Assembly (NCBI GenBank): GCA_963712435.1
Contig: CAVQIB010000022.1
Location: 62,001 to 126,000 of the forward strand
DNA from: Rhodoplanes sp963712435
Lineage (GTDB): Bacteria > Pseudomonadota > Alphaproteobacteria > Rhizobiales > Xanthobacteraceae
Direction: 5' to 3'
DNA length: 64,000 nucleotides
Shown: positions 27,604 to 36,688 of the stretch, piece after piece
Layout: every line of letters begins with the position of its first letter
How positions within the stretch are numbered: position 1 is the stretch's first letter
Position numbers and translations under genes: made by a program
The notes under the pieces: model-generated
Seen by the model: the letters and a program-made list of their open reading frames with translations, nothing else
Databases searched by the model: none
Told to the model about the DNA's origin: nothing

Positions 27604-30087
27604 TCAGGCGCTGTCTTCGTCGTTGCCGCCTTCCACCAGAATCTCGCGTTTTCCGGCATGGTTGGGCTGGCCTACGATGCCTTCATGCTCCATCCGCTCC
27701 ATGATCGAGGCGGCGCGATTATAGCCGATCTGCAGGCGGCGCTGAATGTAGCTTGTCGAGGCCTTGCGGTCGCGCATGACGATCTGCACGGCCTGCTGGT
27801 AGATGTCGCCTCCCTCCGATCCCATCGCGGAGCCGTCGAACACCGCCTCGCCATCCCCCTCCTCCTCTGCGGTGACGTCTTCGAGGTATTGCGGCGCGCC
27901 CTGCGCCTTGATGTGGCGCACGATCTTTTCCACCTCGTCGTCGGAGACGAACGGCCCGTGAACGCGGCTGATGCGGCCGCCCCCCGCCATATACAGCATA
28001 TCGCCCTGGCCGAGCAGCTGCTCGGCGCCCTGCTCGCCGAGAATGGTGCGGCTGTCGATCTTCGAAGTCACCTGGAAGGAAATCCGGGTCGGGAAATTCG
28101 CTTTGATCGTACCGGTGATCACGTCCACCGAGGGGCGCTGGGTCGCGACGATCACGTGGATTCCGGCGGCGCGCGCCATCTGGGCGAGCCGCTGCACCGC
28201 GCCTTCGATGTCCTTTCCGGCGACCATCATCAGATCGGCCATCTCGTCGACGATCACGACCAGATAGGGCAACGGTTCGAGGTCGAGCTCCTCGGTCTCG
28301 TAGATCGCCGTTCCGGTCGCGCGATCATAACCGGTATGCACCGTGCGCGAGAGCGGCTGGCCCTTGGCGCGCGCTTCGGCGAGCCGCGCATTGTAGCCAT
28401 CGATATTGCGCACGCCGAGCTTGGCAAGCTTCTTGTAGCGGTTCTCCATTTCGCGCACCGCCCATTTCAGCGCCACCACCGCTTTCTTGGGATCGGTGAC
28501 GACCGGCGTGAGCAGATGCGGGATGCCGTCATAGGAGGACAGTTCGAGCATTTTCGGATCGACCATGATCAGCCGGCACTGGTCCGGCCGCAGCCGGTAG
28601 AGCAGGCTCAGGATCATGGTGTTGATGGCGACCGACTTGCCCGACCCGGTCGTGCCGGCGATCAACAGATGCGGCATGCGCGCGAGATCGACGATCACCG
28701 AATCGCCGCCGATCGATTTGCCGAGGCAGAGCGGGAGTCGCGCGGTCGAATCGCGGAATTCGTCGGCCGCCAGGAGCTCGCGCAGATAGACCTTTTCGCG
28801 GGTCGGATTCGGCAATTCGATGCCGATCACATTGCGTCCCGGGATCACCGCGACGCGCGCCGACACCGCGCTCATCGAGCGGGCGATGTCGTCGGAGAGG
28901 CCGATCACGCGCGACGACTTGATGCCCGGCGCCGGCTCCAGTTCGTAGAGCGTCACGACGGGTCCCGGATGCGCATTGATGATTTCGCCGCGCACGCCGA
29001 AATCGCCGAGCACGCTCTCGAGCGCGGCGCCGTTGCTCTCGATCGTGTCCACGCTTGGTGCGTACCGCTCGGAGGCTTTCGCCGCGCTGAGAAGCCCGAG
29101 CGCGGGAAGTTCGTACTGGTCGGCTGGCGAGCGGGTTTTGGCGCGCTTGCGCGCGGACCGCGCGCCCGACTTCGCGCGCGCCGGCTTGGCGGCATTCGCA
29201 TCGCCGGCGTTCGCATCGCCGGCGTCCTCGTCCGCATCCTCCTCGTCGAACGCGTCCTCCGGCTCAGCTAAGGCCACGCCCGGCGGACGCTCGGCGAAAC
29301 GTGGCTCGATGCGGCCGCCGGCGGATTGTGGAAAAACCCGCGCCAGGCCCGGAAAGCGAGCCAGCGCCCAGTGCGCCCAGTTCGTCGCGCGGATCAGCCG
29401 CGCCTTGAGGCTGAGCGCCGCATGCACGACAAGGCCAATCGAAATGGAGGCGCGCTCGACGTCGCCGACGGGCTCCGTCAAGCGCTTGTCCGCAAGAACA
29501 TCATCTTGCCGCCTGGCGAAGCCGAAGCCGCAGGCGACGCCGATCGCGGCCGCCGCGACCGCGCCGAAAACAATTCCCAATGGCAGGTGAAACCCGCTCC
29601 ATCCGAGGGATTTGAACAGCGCGCCCGGCCATCGCAGGAGCGCATCGCCGACCACGCCGCCGAGGCCGCTCGGCAGCGGCCAGGCGGCGCTGCGCGGCAG
29701 GCAGGCGGCCAATCCCGCGGCGAAGGGGACGGCGATGATCCAGGCGACCACCCGCCATGCCTCGCGGTCGAACCGCCGCTGATTGAGCAGCCGCCAGCCC
29801 CAGGCGGCGACCGGAACCACGAGCGCAATCGCCGCCACCCCGAGCAGCTGGATTGAAAGATCGGCAAAGATGGCCCCCGGCACGCCAAGCAGGTTGCGCA
29901 CCGGCGCGCTGGTCGCGTGGCTGAGGCTCGGGTCCTTCACCGACCAAGTCGCGAGCGCGCCCGCGCCGAGCGCCGCGACGCCGGTGAGCGTCAGGCCGAG
30001 CGCCTGCTTGATGCGGCGGACGATCGCCGCGCGGAATTCATCCGGCATGGCCGGGACCAGCCCGAAACGATGCTGCAGTGTGGACAT
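27604..30087 (-). CDS. ftsK: DNA translocase FtsK
   Basis: FtsK pumps chromosome dimers and terminus DNA through the closing septum. The intact 827-residue protein has an N-terminal membrane domain with about four helices (residues about 30-190), then a basic linker that includes a GDANAGDANA repeat and KSGARSARKRAKTRS. The RecA-like motor follows with Walker A GTTGSGKSVA near residue 480 and Walker B LVVIVDEMADLMM. The C-terminal gamma winged helix reads STSYIQRRLQIGYNRAASIMERMEHEGIVG and recognises KOPS. It lies between the aminotransferase and lolA. Confidence 0.97.
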   Translation of the reverse strand: MSTLQHRFGLVPAMPDEFRAAIVRRIKQALGLTLTGVAALGAGALATWSVKDPSLSHATSAPVRNLLGVPGAIFADLSIQLLGVAAIALVVPVAAWGWRLLNQRRFDREAWRVVAWIIAVPFAAGLAACLPRSAAWPLPSGLGGVVGDALLRWPGALFKSLGWSGFHLPLGIVFGAVAAAAIGVACGFGFARRQDDVLADKRLTEPVGDVERASISIGLVVHAALSLKARLIRATNWAHWALARFPGLARVFPQSAGGRIEPRFAERPPGVALAEPEDAFDEEDADEDAGDANAGDANAAKPARAKSGARSARKRAKTRSPADQYELPALGLLSAAKASERYAPSVDTIESNGAALESVLGDFGVRGEIINAHPGPVVTLYELEPAPGIKSSRVIGLSDDIARSMSAVSARVAVIPGRNVIGIELPNPTREKVYLRELLAADEFRDSTARLPLCLGKSIGGDSVIVDLARMPHLLIAGTTGSGKSVAINTMILSLLYRLRPDQCRLIMVDPKMLELSSYDGIPHLLTPVVTDPKKAVVALKWAVREMENRYKKLAKLGVRNIDGYNARLAEARAKGQPLSRTVHTGYDRATGTAIYETEELDLEPLPYLVVIVDEMADLMMVAGKDIEGAVQRLAQMARAAGIHVIVATQRPSVDVITGTIKANFPTRISFQVTSKIDSRTILGEQGAEQLLGQGDMLYMAGGGRISRVHGPFVSDDEVEKIVRHIKAQGAPQYLEDVTAEEEGDGEAVFDGSAMGSEGGDIYQQAVQIVMRDRKASTSYIQRRLQIGYNRAASIMERMEHEGIVGQPNHAGKREILVEGGNDEDSA

Positions 30088-30108
30088 CGGCGCTCCGCCC
30101 GATCCTGT

Positions 30109-31324
30109 TCAGCCAAGCGCGGCCGCGAGGCGGTGTAACGCCTCCGAGGTGATGGTTTCGTCCTGGACGAGCGCGACCCGGATGTAGTCGGCGCCCGGAT
30201 TCGTTCCGTCGGCCTTGTCGTGCGCAATGTAGCGGCCGGGCAATACGCGCACGCCCGCGTCGCGCCACAGCGTCACGGTCGCCGCTTCGCTGCCGCCGGC
30301 GGCGGACACGTCGAGCCAGAGATAGAAGCCGCCGGCCGGTCGCCGATGGTCGAAACGCGCGCCGATGATCGCGTCGGCGAGGTCGAATTTGCGCGCATAG
30401 AGCCGGCGGTTCTCGGCCACATGCGTTTCGTCCGCATAGGCCGCGACCGCGACCTCCTGGGCGAGCACCGGCACCTGCGGCGCAACGACATTGCGCAGAT
30501 CGAGGAACCGGGCGAGGAAGCCGGCGATCGCCCGCGGCGAAGCCGACCCGCAGGCCCGGCAGGTTCGAGCGCTTCGACAGCGACTGGAACACGACGACTT
30601 GCGCGAAATCCGGCCCTGCGGCCTGCAGAATGCCGGGCGGCGCCGCGCGCGTATAGATTTCCGAATAGCACTCGTCCGCGAACACGAGAAAGCCGTGGCG
30701 CCGCGCGAGCGCGACGAGCCGCGTCAGATAAGCGAGATCGGCGACCGCGCCTTGCGGATTGGACGGCGAGCCGAGATAGAATGCGACGGTGCGCGCGAGC
30801 AGCCCTTCGTCGAGCGCATCGAGATCGGGGAGGAAGCCGGTCTCTTTCGGTCGCCGGCAGGTAGACCGGCTCGCACAGCGCGGCTTCCGCGCCGGCCGGA
30901 TAGGCGGCGTAGAACGGGTTCGGCATCAGGATCGCCGGCGGACCGGCGCGCGGCCCGACGAAGCGTTTCGCCGCCAATGCGGCAAGGAACAGTCCCTCGC
31001 GGGTCCCGTTGAGAACGAGCACCTCGCTCGCCGGATCGGGCATGCGCGGCAGGCGTATCGTTGCGCGAGCCAGGCCGCCGCGGCCGCGCGAAAGCGATCG
31101 GTTCCCTTGCCGAGCGGGTAGCGGCCGAGCGAAGCGACATCGGACGCGAGCACGGGGCCGACGAAACCGGGCACCGGGTGCTGCGGTTCGCCGACCGAGA
31201 GGTTGATGGGCGGCCGGCCCGGCGCAATGCCGGCCAGGAGCTCGGCCGTGCGCACGAAGGGCGAGCGCGTGTCGGCCGGACCGGTCGCGAATGAGGGCTC
31301 GAGTTCGGCGCTGGTCATGGACAT
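30109..31324 (-). CDS. Class I/II aminotransferase, DapC-like (several frameshifts)
   Basis: Probable N-succinyl-diaminopimelate aminotransferase or a close relative in lysine and peptidoglycan synthesis. The N-terminus PPINLSVGEPQHPVPGFV and the segment NGTREGLFLAALA belong to this family. AFYLGSPSNPQGAVADLAYL, LVFADECYSEIYT and the PLP-lysine box VFQSLSKRSNLPGLRVGF follow, ending AGVRVLPGRYIAH and YIRVALV. These pieces alternate between frames, with breaks near 31060, 30850 and one or two around 30490-30540. The complete set is present over about 405 codons, so errors rather than decay are likely. It precedes ftsK by 21 bases. Confidence 0.8.
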
Positions 31325-31445
31325 CGGTTGGGGCGGCGGCGCAGGACGGGCCCGGTTTTGCTGGGCTTACCATAGGGCGTTCGAGGTTAAGGCGCGATTA
31401 ACCATCGCGGCTCGATCCGCCACCGTCGATATGTCTAGCGCCGCC

Positions 31446-31481
31446 AATAAGAAAGAGGCCCCGACGCGCCGTCGGGGCCTC
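31446..31481 (-). terminator. Probable rho-independent terminator downstream of amtB
   Basis: Reading the minus strand, a perfect 12-bp stem (GAGGCCCCGACG / CGTCGGGGCCTC, loop of 3) is followed directly by TTTCTTATT. It lies about 175 bases past the amtB stop, in the gap before the aminotransferase gene. Confidence 0.7.
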
Positions 31482-31536
31482 TCGGTGGAAGGGGTGGCGC
31501 CGGTTCCAACCCCCTCCGGTAACTGCGCTGGTCGGG

Positions 31537-31647
31537 TTGCGTGCCGCAAACCCCGTTCCTCCTCGGAGGAGGGTTCGGGGAAGGGGGCCCTGGTGGAGGA
31601 AAATCCAGGGCCCCCACCCCAAACCCCTCCCCAAGAGAGGCGGCAGG
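31537..31647. repeat. Nested palindromic intergenic repeat
   Basis: A GC-rich block between amtB and the aminotransferase. It holds a perfect 11-bp inverted repeat GGGGGCCCTGG / CCAGGGCCCCC (31583-31593 and 31605-31615), flanked outside by CCTCCTCGGAGGAGGG-type and CCCCTCCCC-type runs that pair further out. The layout resembles repetitive extragenic palindromes of Rhizobium-type genomes. The whole gap 31325-31655 holds this element, the terminator hairpin and no supported gene. Confidence 0.6.
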
Positions 31648-31655
31648 ACGAAGCC

Positions 31656-33101
31656 TCAGTAGTTGTAGGCGCGCTCGCCGTGATCGGCGAGGTCGAGTCC
31701 TTCGCGCTCGGCTTCCGGAGTGGGCCGCAGCCCGACGATCAGATCGACGACCTTGTAGAGGATCGCCGAGCCGACCGCCGACCACACAAGCGTGGTCCCC
31801 ACGGCTTTGGCCTGCGCGGTGAGCTGGGTCATCATGTCGTAGTCCGCGACTTTGCCGGCGACATAGTCGAAGATGCCGGTGCCGCCGAGCAGCGGGCTGA
31901 CCAGGATGCCGGTCGCGAGCGCGCCGACAATGCCGCCCACGCAGTGGATGCCGAACACGTCGAGCGCGTCGTCGTAGCCCAACGCGTTCTTGATCGCCGA
32001 GCAGAAGACCAGGCAGACCACGCCAACCACGAGGCCGAGCACGAGCGCGCCCATCGGGCCGGCAAAGCCGGCGGCGGGGGTCACCGCGACCAGCCCCGCG
32101 ATGCAGCCCGACAGCGCGCCGAGCAGCGAGGGTTTGCCCTTCACGATCCATTCGGCAAACATCCAGGACAGCGCCGCGGCGGCGGTGGCGACGAAGGTGT
32201 TCGCCATCGCGAGCCCGGCCGTGCCGGTTGCTTCGAGGTTCGATCCCGCGTTGAAGCCGAACCAGCCGACCCACAGGAGCGAGGCGCCGACCATGGTCTG
32301 CGTCAGCGAGTGGGGCGGCATCAGTTCCTTGCCGAAGCCGATGCGCGGGCCGACGATGAGCGCGCCAACCAGCCCGGCGATGCCGGCGTTGATGTGCACC
32401 ACCGTGCCGCCGGCGAAATCGATCGCGCCCCACAGGAAGATCTGCCCGGCGTCGGCCATGACTTCGTCGAGCTTGGCTTGCGCAGCCGCTCTTGCGGCTT
32501 CGTCAGTCGCCGCGGCCAAGGCAGCGGTGGCATCGACGATCGCGTCGGGTCCGGCCCAGTACCACACCATGTGCGCGATCGGGAAATAGATGAAGGTCAC
32601 CCAGAGCGGGATGAACAGCGCGAGCGCGGAGAATTTCATGCGCTCGGCGAACGCGCCCACGATCAGCGCCGGCGTGATCGCGGCGAAGGTCATCTGGAAG
32701 CAGATATAGATGAGTTCGGAAATGTTGGCGCCCGCCGAGAAGGTAACCGCCTTGGAGTCGGTGGTTACGCCGGAGAGAAACAGCTTCGAGAACCCTCCGA
32801 TGTAAGGCGAGCCGCCGGTGAAGGTGAGGCTGTAGCCGTAGATCATCCAGATCAGGGTCACGATGCACACCGTGTAGAACACATGCGCGAGCACCGAGAG
32901 CATGTTCTTGGTTCGGACGAGGCCGCCATAGAACAGCGCGAGGCCCGGGATGGTCATCAAGAGCACGAGCACCGTGGAGGTCATCATCCAGGCATTGTCG
33001 CCCTTGTTGACGACCGGCTCGTCGGCGAAGGCCGACGTGGCCGCCAGCATCGCCAAAGCCAGCACGGCGAGCCCCGCACGATACGATTTTTTGAATGTCA
33101 T
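31656..33101 (-). CDS. amtB: Ammonium transporter AmtB
   Basis: Trimeric inner-membrane NH3/NH4+ channel regulated by PII proteins. A cleavable signal (MTFKKSYRAGLAVLALAML, ending SAFA) precedes eleven transmembrane segments. Family blocks are GLALFYGGLVRTKN, FIYFPIAHMVWYW, IDFAGGTVVHINAG with a pore His and twin-His partner region, WVGWFGFNAGS and DALDVFGIHCVGGI. It has 481 residues. ATG 33101 follows CAGGAGA; upstream in-frame ATGs lack a signal-peptide logic. It lies 37 bases after glnK copy 1, the classical glnK-amtB pair. Confidence 0.96.
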   Translation of the reverse strand: MTFKKSYRAGLAVLALAMLAATSAFADEPVVNKGDNAWMMTSTVLVLLMTIPGLALFYGGLVRTKNMLSVLAHVFYTVCIVTLIWMIYGYSLTFTGGSPYIGGFSKLFLSGVTTDSKAVTFSAGANISELIYICFQMTFAAITPALIVGAFAERMKFSALALFIPLWVTFIYFPIAHMVWYWAGPDAIVDATAALAAATDEAARAAAQAKLDEVMADAGQIFLWGAIDFAGGTVVHINAGIAGLVGALIVGPRIGFGKELMPPHSLTQTMVGASLLWVGWFGFNAGSNLEATGTAGLAMANTFVATAAAALSWMFAEWIVKGKPSLLGALSGCIAGLVAVTPAAGFAGPMGALVLGLVVGVVCLVFCSAIKNALGYDDALDVFGIHCVGGIVGALATGILVSPLLGGTGIFDYVAGKVADYDMMTQLTAQAKAVGTTLVWSAVGSAILYKVVDLIVGLRPTPEAEREGLDLADHGERAYNY

Positions 33102-33138
33102 GGTTTTTCTCCTGTCCGAACTCATTGAGAGGCGGGCG

Positions 33139-33477
33139 TCACAGTGCGGCATCGTCGCTTTCTCCGGTGCGAATGCGGACGGCCTGGTCGATGCCGAAAA
33201 TGAATATCTTGCCGTCGCCGATCTGCCCGGTCTTGGCTGCGGCGATCACGGTCTCGACCACTTTGTCGACCTGCGCCGCGGGCACGGCGATCTCGATCTT
33301 GACCTTCGGCAGGAAGCTCACGGCGTATTCGGTGCCGCGGTAGATCTCGGTGTGGCCCTTCTGCCGCCCATAGCCCTTCACCTCCGTGGCGGTCATTCCG
33401 TGAATGCCGATCGCGGTGAGCGCATCGCGGACCTCGTCGACTTTGAATGGCTTAATGATAGCCGTGACCATTTTCAT
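33139..33477 (-). CDS. glnK: PII nitrogen-signalling protein GlnK (copy 1, adjacent to amtB)
   Basis: 112-residue PII trimer subunit that senses ATP/ADP, 2-oxoglutarate and glutamine and plugs AmtB through its T-loop. The uridylylation tyrosine is Y51 in GHTEIYRGTEYAVSFLPK. The ATP-binding and C-terminal PII signature is TGQIGDGKIFIFGIDQAVRIRTGE. ATG 33477 begins MKMVTAIIKPF, the family start. A sigma-54-like promoter lies about 100 bases upstream, consistent with nitrogen-limited induction together with amtB. Confidence 0.96.
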   Translation of the reverse strand: MKMVTAIIKPFKVDEVRDALTAIGIHGMTATEVKGYGRQKGHTEIYRGTEYAVSFLPKVKIEIAVPAAQVDKVVETVIAAAKTGQIGDGKIFIFGIDQAVRIRTGESDDAAL

Positions 33478-33575
33478 TGTTGCATCCCCGCTAGAGCCTC
33501 TCGTTCGAGGTTGGGCTAAAATCACACGGCGCCGCACGCGAGATAGCCCCCCGCAGGCATTGCCGCAGACTACGA

Positions 33576-33591
33576 ATCAAGCCGCGTGCCA
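33576..33591 (-). promoter_or_regulatory. Sigma-54-type promoter of glnK-amtB
   Basis: The minus strand reads TGGCACG, four bases, TTGAT, which matches the -24/-12 sigma-54 consensus TGGCACG-N4-TTGC except for the last C. It sits about 100 bases upstream of glnK copy 1, a typical distance. NtrC would be the expected activator. I could not identify a convincing NtrC site pair. Confidence 0.6.
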
Positions 33592-33759
33592 ATTGTGCAA
33601 CGCAGCACCAGGTCATTGTTAATGCAGGGGTTTGTTTGAGGCGGGGCGGGCGGTGCAAGGTCCGCGGGCAACCGCATCCGTAATTCACCGGCACGGCTGC
33701 ACAGAATGGCGGCAATCAGCCCAGTTGCCGGGAACAGCGCCTAAGAAATAGGCAGAGCC

Positions 33760-33780
33760 GCGCCTCGAAAATCGAGGCGC
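33760..33780 (-). terminator. Hairpin after glnK copy 2
   Basis: Perfect 9-bp stem GCGCCTCGA / TCGAGGCGC with a three-base loop, starting nine bases beyond the glnK copy 2 stop. No strong T-run follows immediately, but a TATTTCTTA stretch lies about 10 bases further on. It probably ends the glnK copy 2 transcript and separates it from the glnK-amtB unit. Confidence 0.5.
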
Positions 33781-33788
33781 CTTCTGAT

Positions 33789-34127
33789 TCAGAGCGCTTC
33801 GTTATTGGTCTCGCCCGTCCTGATCCGAATGGCCTGATCGATCGACGTGACGAAAATCTTGCCGTCGCCGATCTGGCCGGTCCGCGCGGTGCTGATAATC
33901 GCCTCGACAACCTGATCGACCTGTTCGTCAGGGACGACGACCTCGACGCGAACCTTGGGAAGGAAGCTGACGGCGTATTCGGTGCCACGATAGATCTCGG
34001 TATGGCCCTTCTGCCGCCCATAGCCCTTCACCTCGGTCACGGTCATGCCGCTGATACCGAGACGGTTGAGCGCGTCATGGACTTCGTCGAGCTTGAACGG
34101 CTTGATGATCGCGATGATGAGTTTCAT
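33789..34127 (-). CDS. PII nitrogen-signalling protein (copy 2)
   Basis: A second full-length PII protein of 112 residues with Y51 in GHTEIYRGTEYAVSFLPK and the C-terminal signature TGQIGDGKIFVTSIDQAIRIRTGE. It differs from copy 1 mainly in the T-loop-distal segment (VRVEVVVPDEQVDQVVEAI). It lies upstream of glnK-amtB, separated by a hairpin and a promoter, so it is probably a separate transcription unit. It could be a second GlnK or a GlnB; no glnA is adjacent, which favours GlnK. Confidence 0.94.
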   Translation of the reverse strand: MKLIIAIIKPFKLDEVHDALNRLGISGMTVTEVKGYGRQKGHTEIYRGTEYAVSFLPKVRVEVVVPDEQVDQVVEAIISTARTGQIGDGKIFVTSIDQAIRIRTGETNNEAL

Positions 34128-34313
34128 GCCGGGTGCCCCCTTCGATATATGCGGCCGGTCCCGCTCTTGTCGCGGCGGCAGCTTTAACGTCGCTCTATAC
34201 TGCATTGCACTCTAAGCCAAGCGGCGCGTTTCCGCCAAGAGAGCAGCGTCGCCTTGCTTTCGCGGCCGTTCCGAAACTTCTCCCGCGAAAATGTTCTATG
34301 GGAGAAGCGTACG

Positions 34314-35183
34314 CTACCTGGTCCGCTCGCGGATGAGACCTTCCTGGGCAACCGAGGCGATCAGCGTCCCGTCGCGCGAAAAGATCAGGCCGCGGGCAAA
34401 GCCGCGCGCGCCGCTGGAGCTCGGGCTGTCCTGCGCATACAAGAGCCAGTCGTCGGCCCGGAACGGGCGGTGGAGCCACATTGCGTGGTCGAGGCTCGCC
34501 GCGACGATCGACTTTTCGAACAGCGTGCGTCCGTGCGGGATCATCGCCGCGTCGAGCAGCGCCATGTCGGAGGCATAGGCCAGCACGCATTGATGAATGG
34601 CCGGATCGTCCGGCAGCGGACCGGTCGTGCGTATCCAGAGGTGGAATTGGCCCTCCGGGTCCTTGCGGCCGAGATAGCGGTCGAACTCGACCGGACGCAG
34701 CTCGATCGGGCGCTCCCGTTCGAAATAGGCGCGCACCGGGGCGGGCATCTGACGCAGCATGTTCTTTCTCACCTCGGAGTCCGTCGGCAGGTCCTCCGGC
34801 GCCGTCACCTGCGGCATCTTGAACTGATGGCTCAGCCCCGGTTCGATGCGCTGAAACGACACCGACATGAAGAAGATCGCGTGGCCGTGCTGGATCGCGA
34901 CCACGCGGCGCGTCGCGAAGCTCTTGCCGTCGCGGATGCGGTCGACCTGGTAGATGATCGGAACCTTGGGATCGCCCGCGAGCAAAAAATAGGCATGCAG
35001 GGAATGAGGCGGCGTCTTGTGCACGTCTTCGACCGTGCGGCAGGCCGCGACCAGCGCCTGCCCGATCACCTGCCCGCCGAACACCCGCTGCCAGCCCGAT
35101 TGCGGCGAGCGTCCGCGAAACAGGTTGACTTCAAGCGGCTCGAGATCAAGGAGCGCAAGCAGGTCCTGAACGGCTGTGGGCAT
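34314..35183 (-). CDS. tesB: Acyl-CoA thioesterase II
   Basis: Double-hotdog thioesterase that hydrolyses medium- and long-chain acyl-CoA. The intact 289 residues show FRGRSPQSGWQRVFGGQVIGQALVAA, the LHAYFLLAGDPKVPIIYQVDRIRDGKSFATRRV block, VLAYASDMALLDAAM with the catalytic Asp region, and SLDHAMWLHRPFRADDWLLY near the end with RGLIFSRDGTLIASVAQEGL. It is upstream of the PII gene on the same strand, about 190 bases away. Confidence 0.95.
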   Translation of the reverse strand: MPTAVQDLLALLDLEPLEVNLFRGRSPQSGWQRVFGGQVIGQALVAACRTVEDVHKTPPHSLHAYFLLAGDPKVPIIYQVDRIRDGKSFATRRVVAIQHGHAIFFMSVSFQRIEPGLSHQFKMPQVTAPEDLPTDSEVRKNMLRQMPAPVRAYFERERPIELRPVEFDRYLGRKDPEGQFHLWIRTTGPLPDDPAIHQCVLAYASDMALLDAAMIPHGRTLFEKSIVAASLDHAMWLHRPFRADDWLLYAQDSPSSSGARGFARGLIFSRDGTLIASVAQEGLIRERTR

Positions 35184-35423
35184 AACGAAAACCCATTTTG
35201 ATGGAAACGGCGCACCGCGGAAGGAAGACTTGCCACAGACGCCCGTGCACAGACCAAGTCAAGCCATGGCCGCGCGGCTCCGGCATCCTGTTCGTGCGGG
35301 CCGCGGTCTCGGCATTCACGCTGCCGCGGCCGCGATTACTCTCACGCTCGCCATCGCCCGGCTTGGCTGCTAAAGCGGTCTGTGCGGCAATCGAGATGAA
35401 CCCGCGCCGCTGCCGGGAACGAC

Positions 35424-36644
35424 ATGACAGGCGAGCGAACCGACATTCTTATCGCCGGCGCCGGATTCGCCGGGCTTGCGCTGGCGATCGCGCTCCGCCA
35501 GGCGCTCGGGCCGGCGTTCGCGGTCACGGTCGCTGACCCGCTGCTGGCGCGTCCGGCGGTCGACGCCCGGGCGTCCGCGATCGCGGCGGCGGCGCGCCGC
35601 CTTCTGGAAACGATCGGGGTGTGGCAGGCGGTGGCGTCCGAGGCCCAGGACATCGTCGACATGGTCGTTACCGACAGCCGCCTCGATGACGCCGTCCGCC
35701 CCGTCTTTCTCACCTTCGGCGGCGAGGTCGAGCCGGGCGAGCCGTTTGCGCAGATGATCGAGAACGGGCCGCTGCTCGCGGCCCTCGTCGCGAAGGCGAG
35801 GGATGAAGGCGTCGCGCTGGCCGGGACCTCCGTGGTCGCGTTCGCCGCCGGCCCGGAGCGCGTCGCTGCGACCCTCGGCGATGGTCGCAGCCTGTCCGCC
35901 CGGCTCTTGGTCGCCGCCGATGGCGGGCGCTCGCGCCTGCGCGATCTTGCCGGGATCGCGATGGTCGGCTGGGAGTACGGCCAATCGGGGATCGTCGCGA
36001 CGGTCGCGCATACGCGCGATCACCAGGGCCGCGCAATCGAGCATTTCCTGCCCGCCGGGCCGTTCGCGATCCTGCCCCTGAAAAACAATCGCGCCTCGCT
36101 CGTCTGGGTCGAAGAGAATGCGGAGGCCGCGCGCATCATCGCACTGCCCGATGCGGAGTTTCATGCCGAGCTGGAGAAGCGCTTCGGACTGCATCTCGGC
36201 GAGTTGCAGGTGGTCGGACCGCGCCAGGCCTATCCGCTCGGCTACGGGGTCGCCCGCTCGTTCATCGGCGACCGGCTGGCCCTGATCGGCGATGCGGCGC
36301 ACCGCATCCATCCGATCGCGGGGCAAGGCCTCAATCTCGGCCTGCGCGATGCGGCGGCGCTTGCCGAAACGGTCGCCGACGCGGCGCGGCTCGGCCTCGA
36401 TCCCGGCGGCGCGGATGTGCTCGATCGCTACCAGCGCTGGCGGCGGTTCGACACGCTGGCGATGGGCGTCGCCACCGACGGCCTCAACCGGCTGTTCTCC
36501 AACCGCTCCGACCTGCTGCGGCTCGTGCGCGATCTCGGCCTCGGCCTGGTCGACCGCATGCCTGCGCTCAAGGGCTTTTTCATCCGCGAGGCGGCCGGCC
36601 TCACCGGCGACGTGCCCAAGCTGCTGCGCGGCGAGACGCTGTAG
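35424..36644 (+). CDS. UbiH/UbiF/VisC-family FAD monooxygenase (ubiquinone biosynthesis type)
   Basis: Intact 406-residue flavoprotein hydroxylase. It contains the N-terminal dinucleotide motif ILIAGAGFAGLALAIALR, the mid DG motif LLVAADGGRSRLRDLAGI and the GD box with family tail GDRLALIGDAAHRIHPIAGQGLNLGLRDAAALAE. This pattern is shared by UbiH, UbiF, UbiI and UbiL, which hydroxylate the quinone ring; the precise position cannot be told here. It begins downstream of tesB, divergently. Confidence 0.9.
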   Translation: MTGERTDILIAGAGFAGLALAIALRQALGPAFAVTVADPLLARPAVDARASAIAAAARRLLETIGVWQAVASEAQDIVDMVVTDSRLDDAVRPVFLTFGGEVEPGEPFAQMIENGPLLAALVAKARDEGVALAGTSVVAFAAGPERVAATLGDGRSLSARLLVAADGGRSRLRDLAGIAMVGWEYGQSGIVATVAHTRDHQGRAIEHFLPAGPFAILPLKNNRASLVWVEENAEAARIIALPDAEFHAELEKRFGLHLGELQVVGPRQAYPLGYGVARSFIGDRLALIGDAAHRIHPIAGQGLNLGLRDAAALAETVADAARLGLDPGGADVLDRYQRWRRFDTLAMGVATDGLNRLFSNRSDLLRLVRDLGLGLVDRMPALKGFFIREAAGLTGDVPKLLRGETL

Positions 36645-36688
36645 TTGATCGCCGGGCTGGCGCGCGGGGCGTCCTCAACCGGACCGAT

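Noticed and set aside
27388..29271. A 627-codon plus-strand frame opposite ftsK and lolA
   Set aside because: Antisense shadow of two clear genes; Asp/His/Arg-rich and domain-free.
31203..33128. A 641-codon plus-strand frame opposite amtB
   Set aside because: Antisense shadow of amtB; the conserved AmtB motifs lie on the minus strand.
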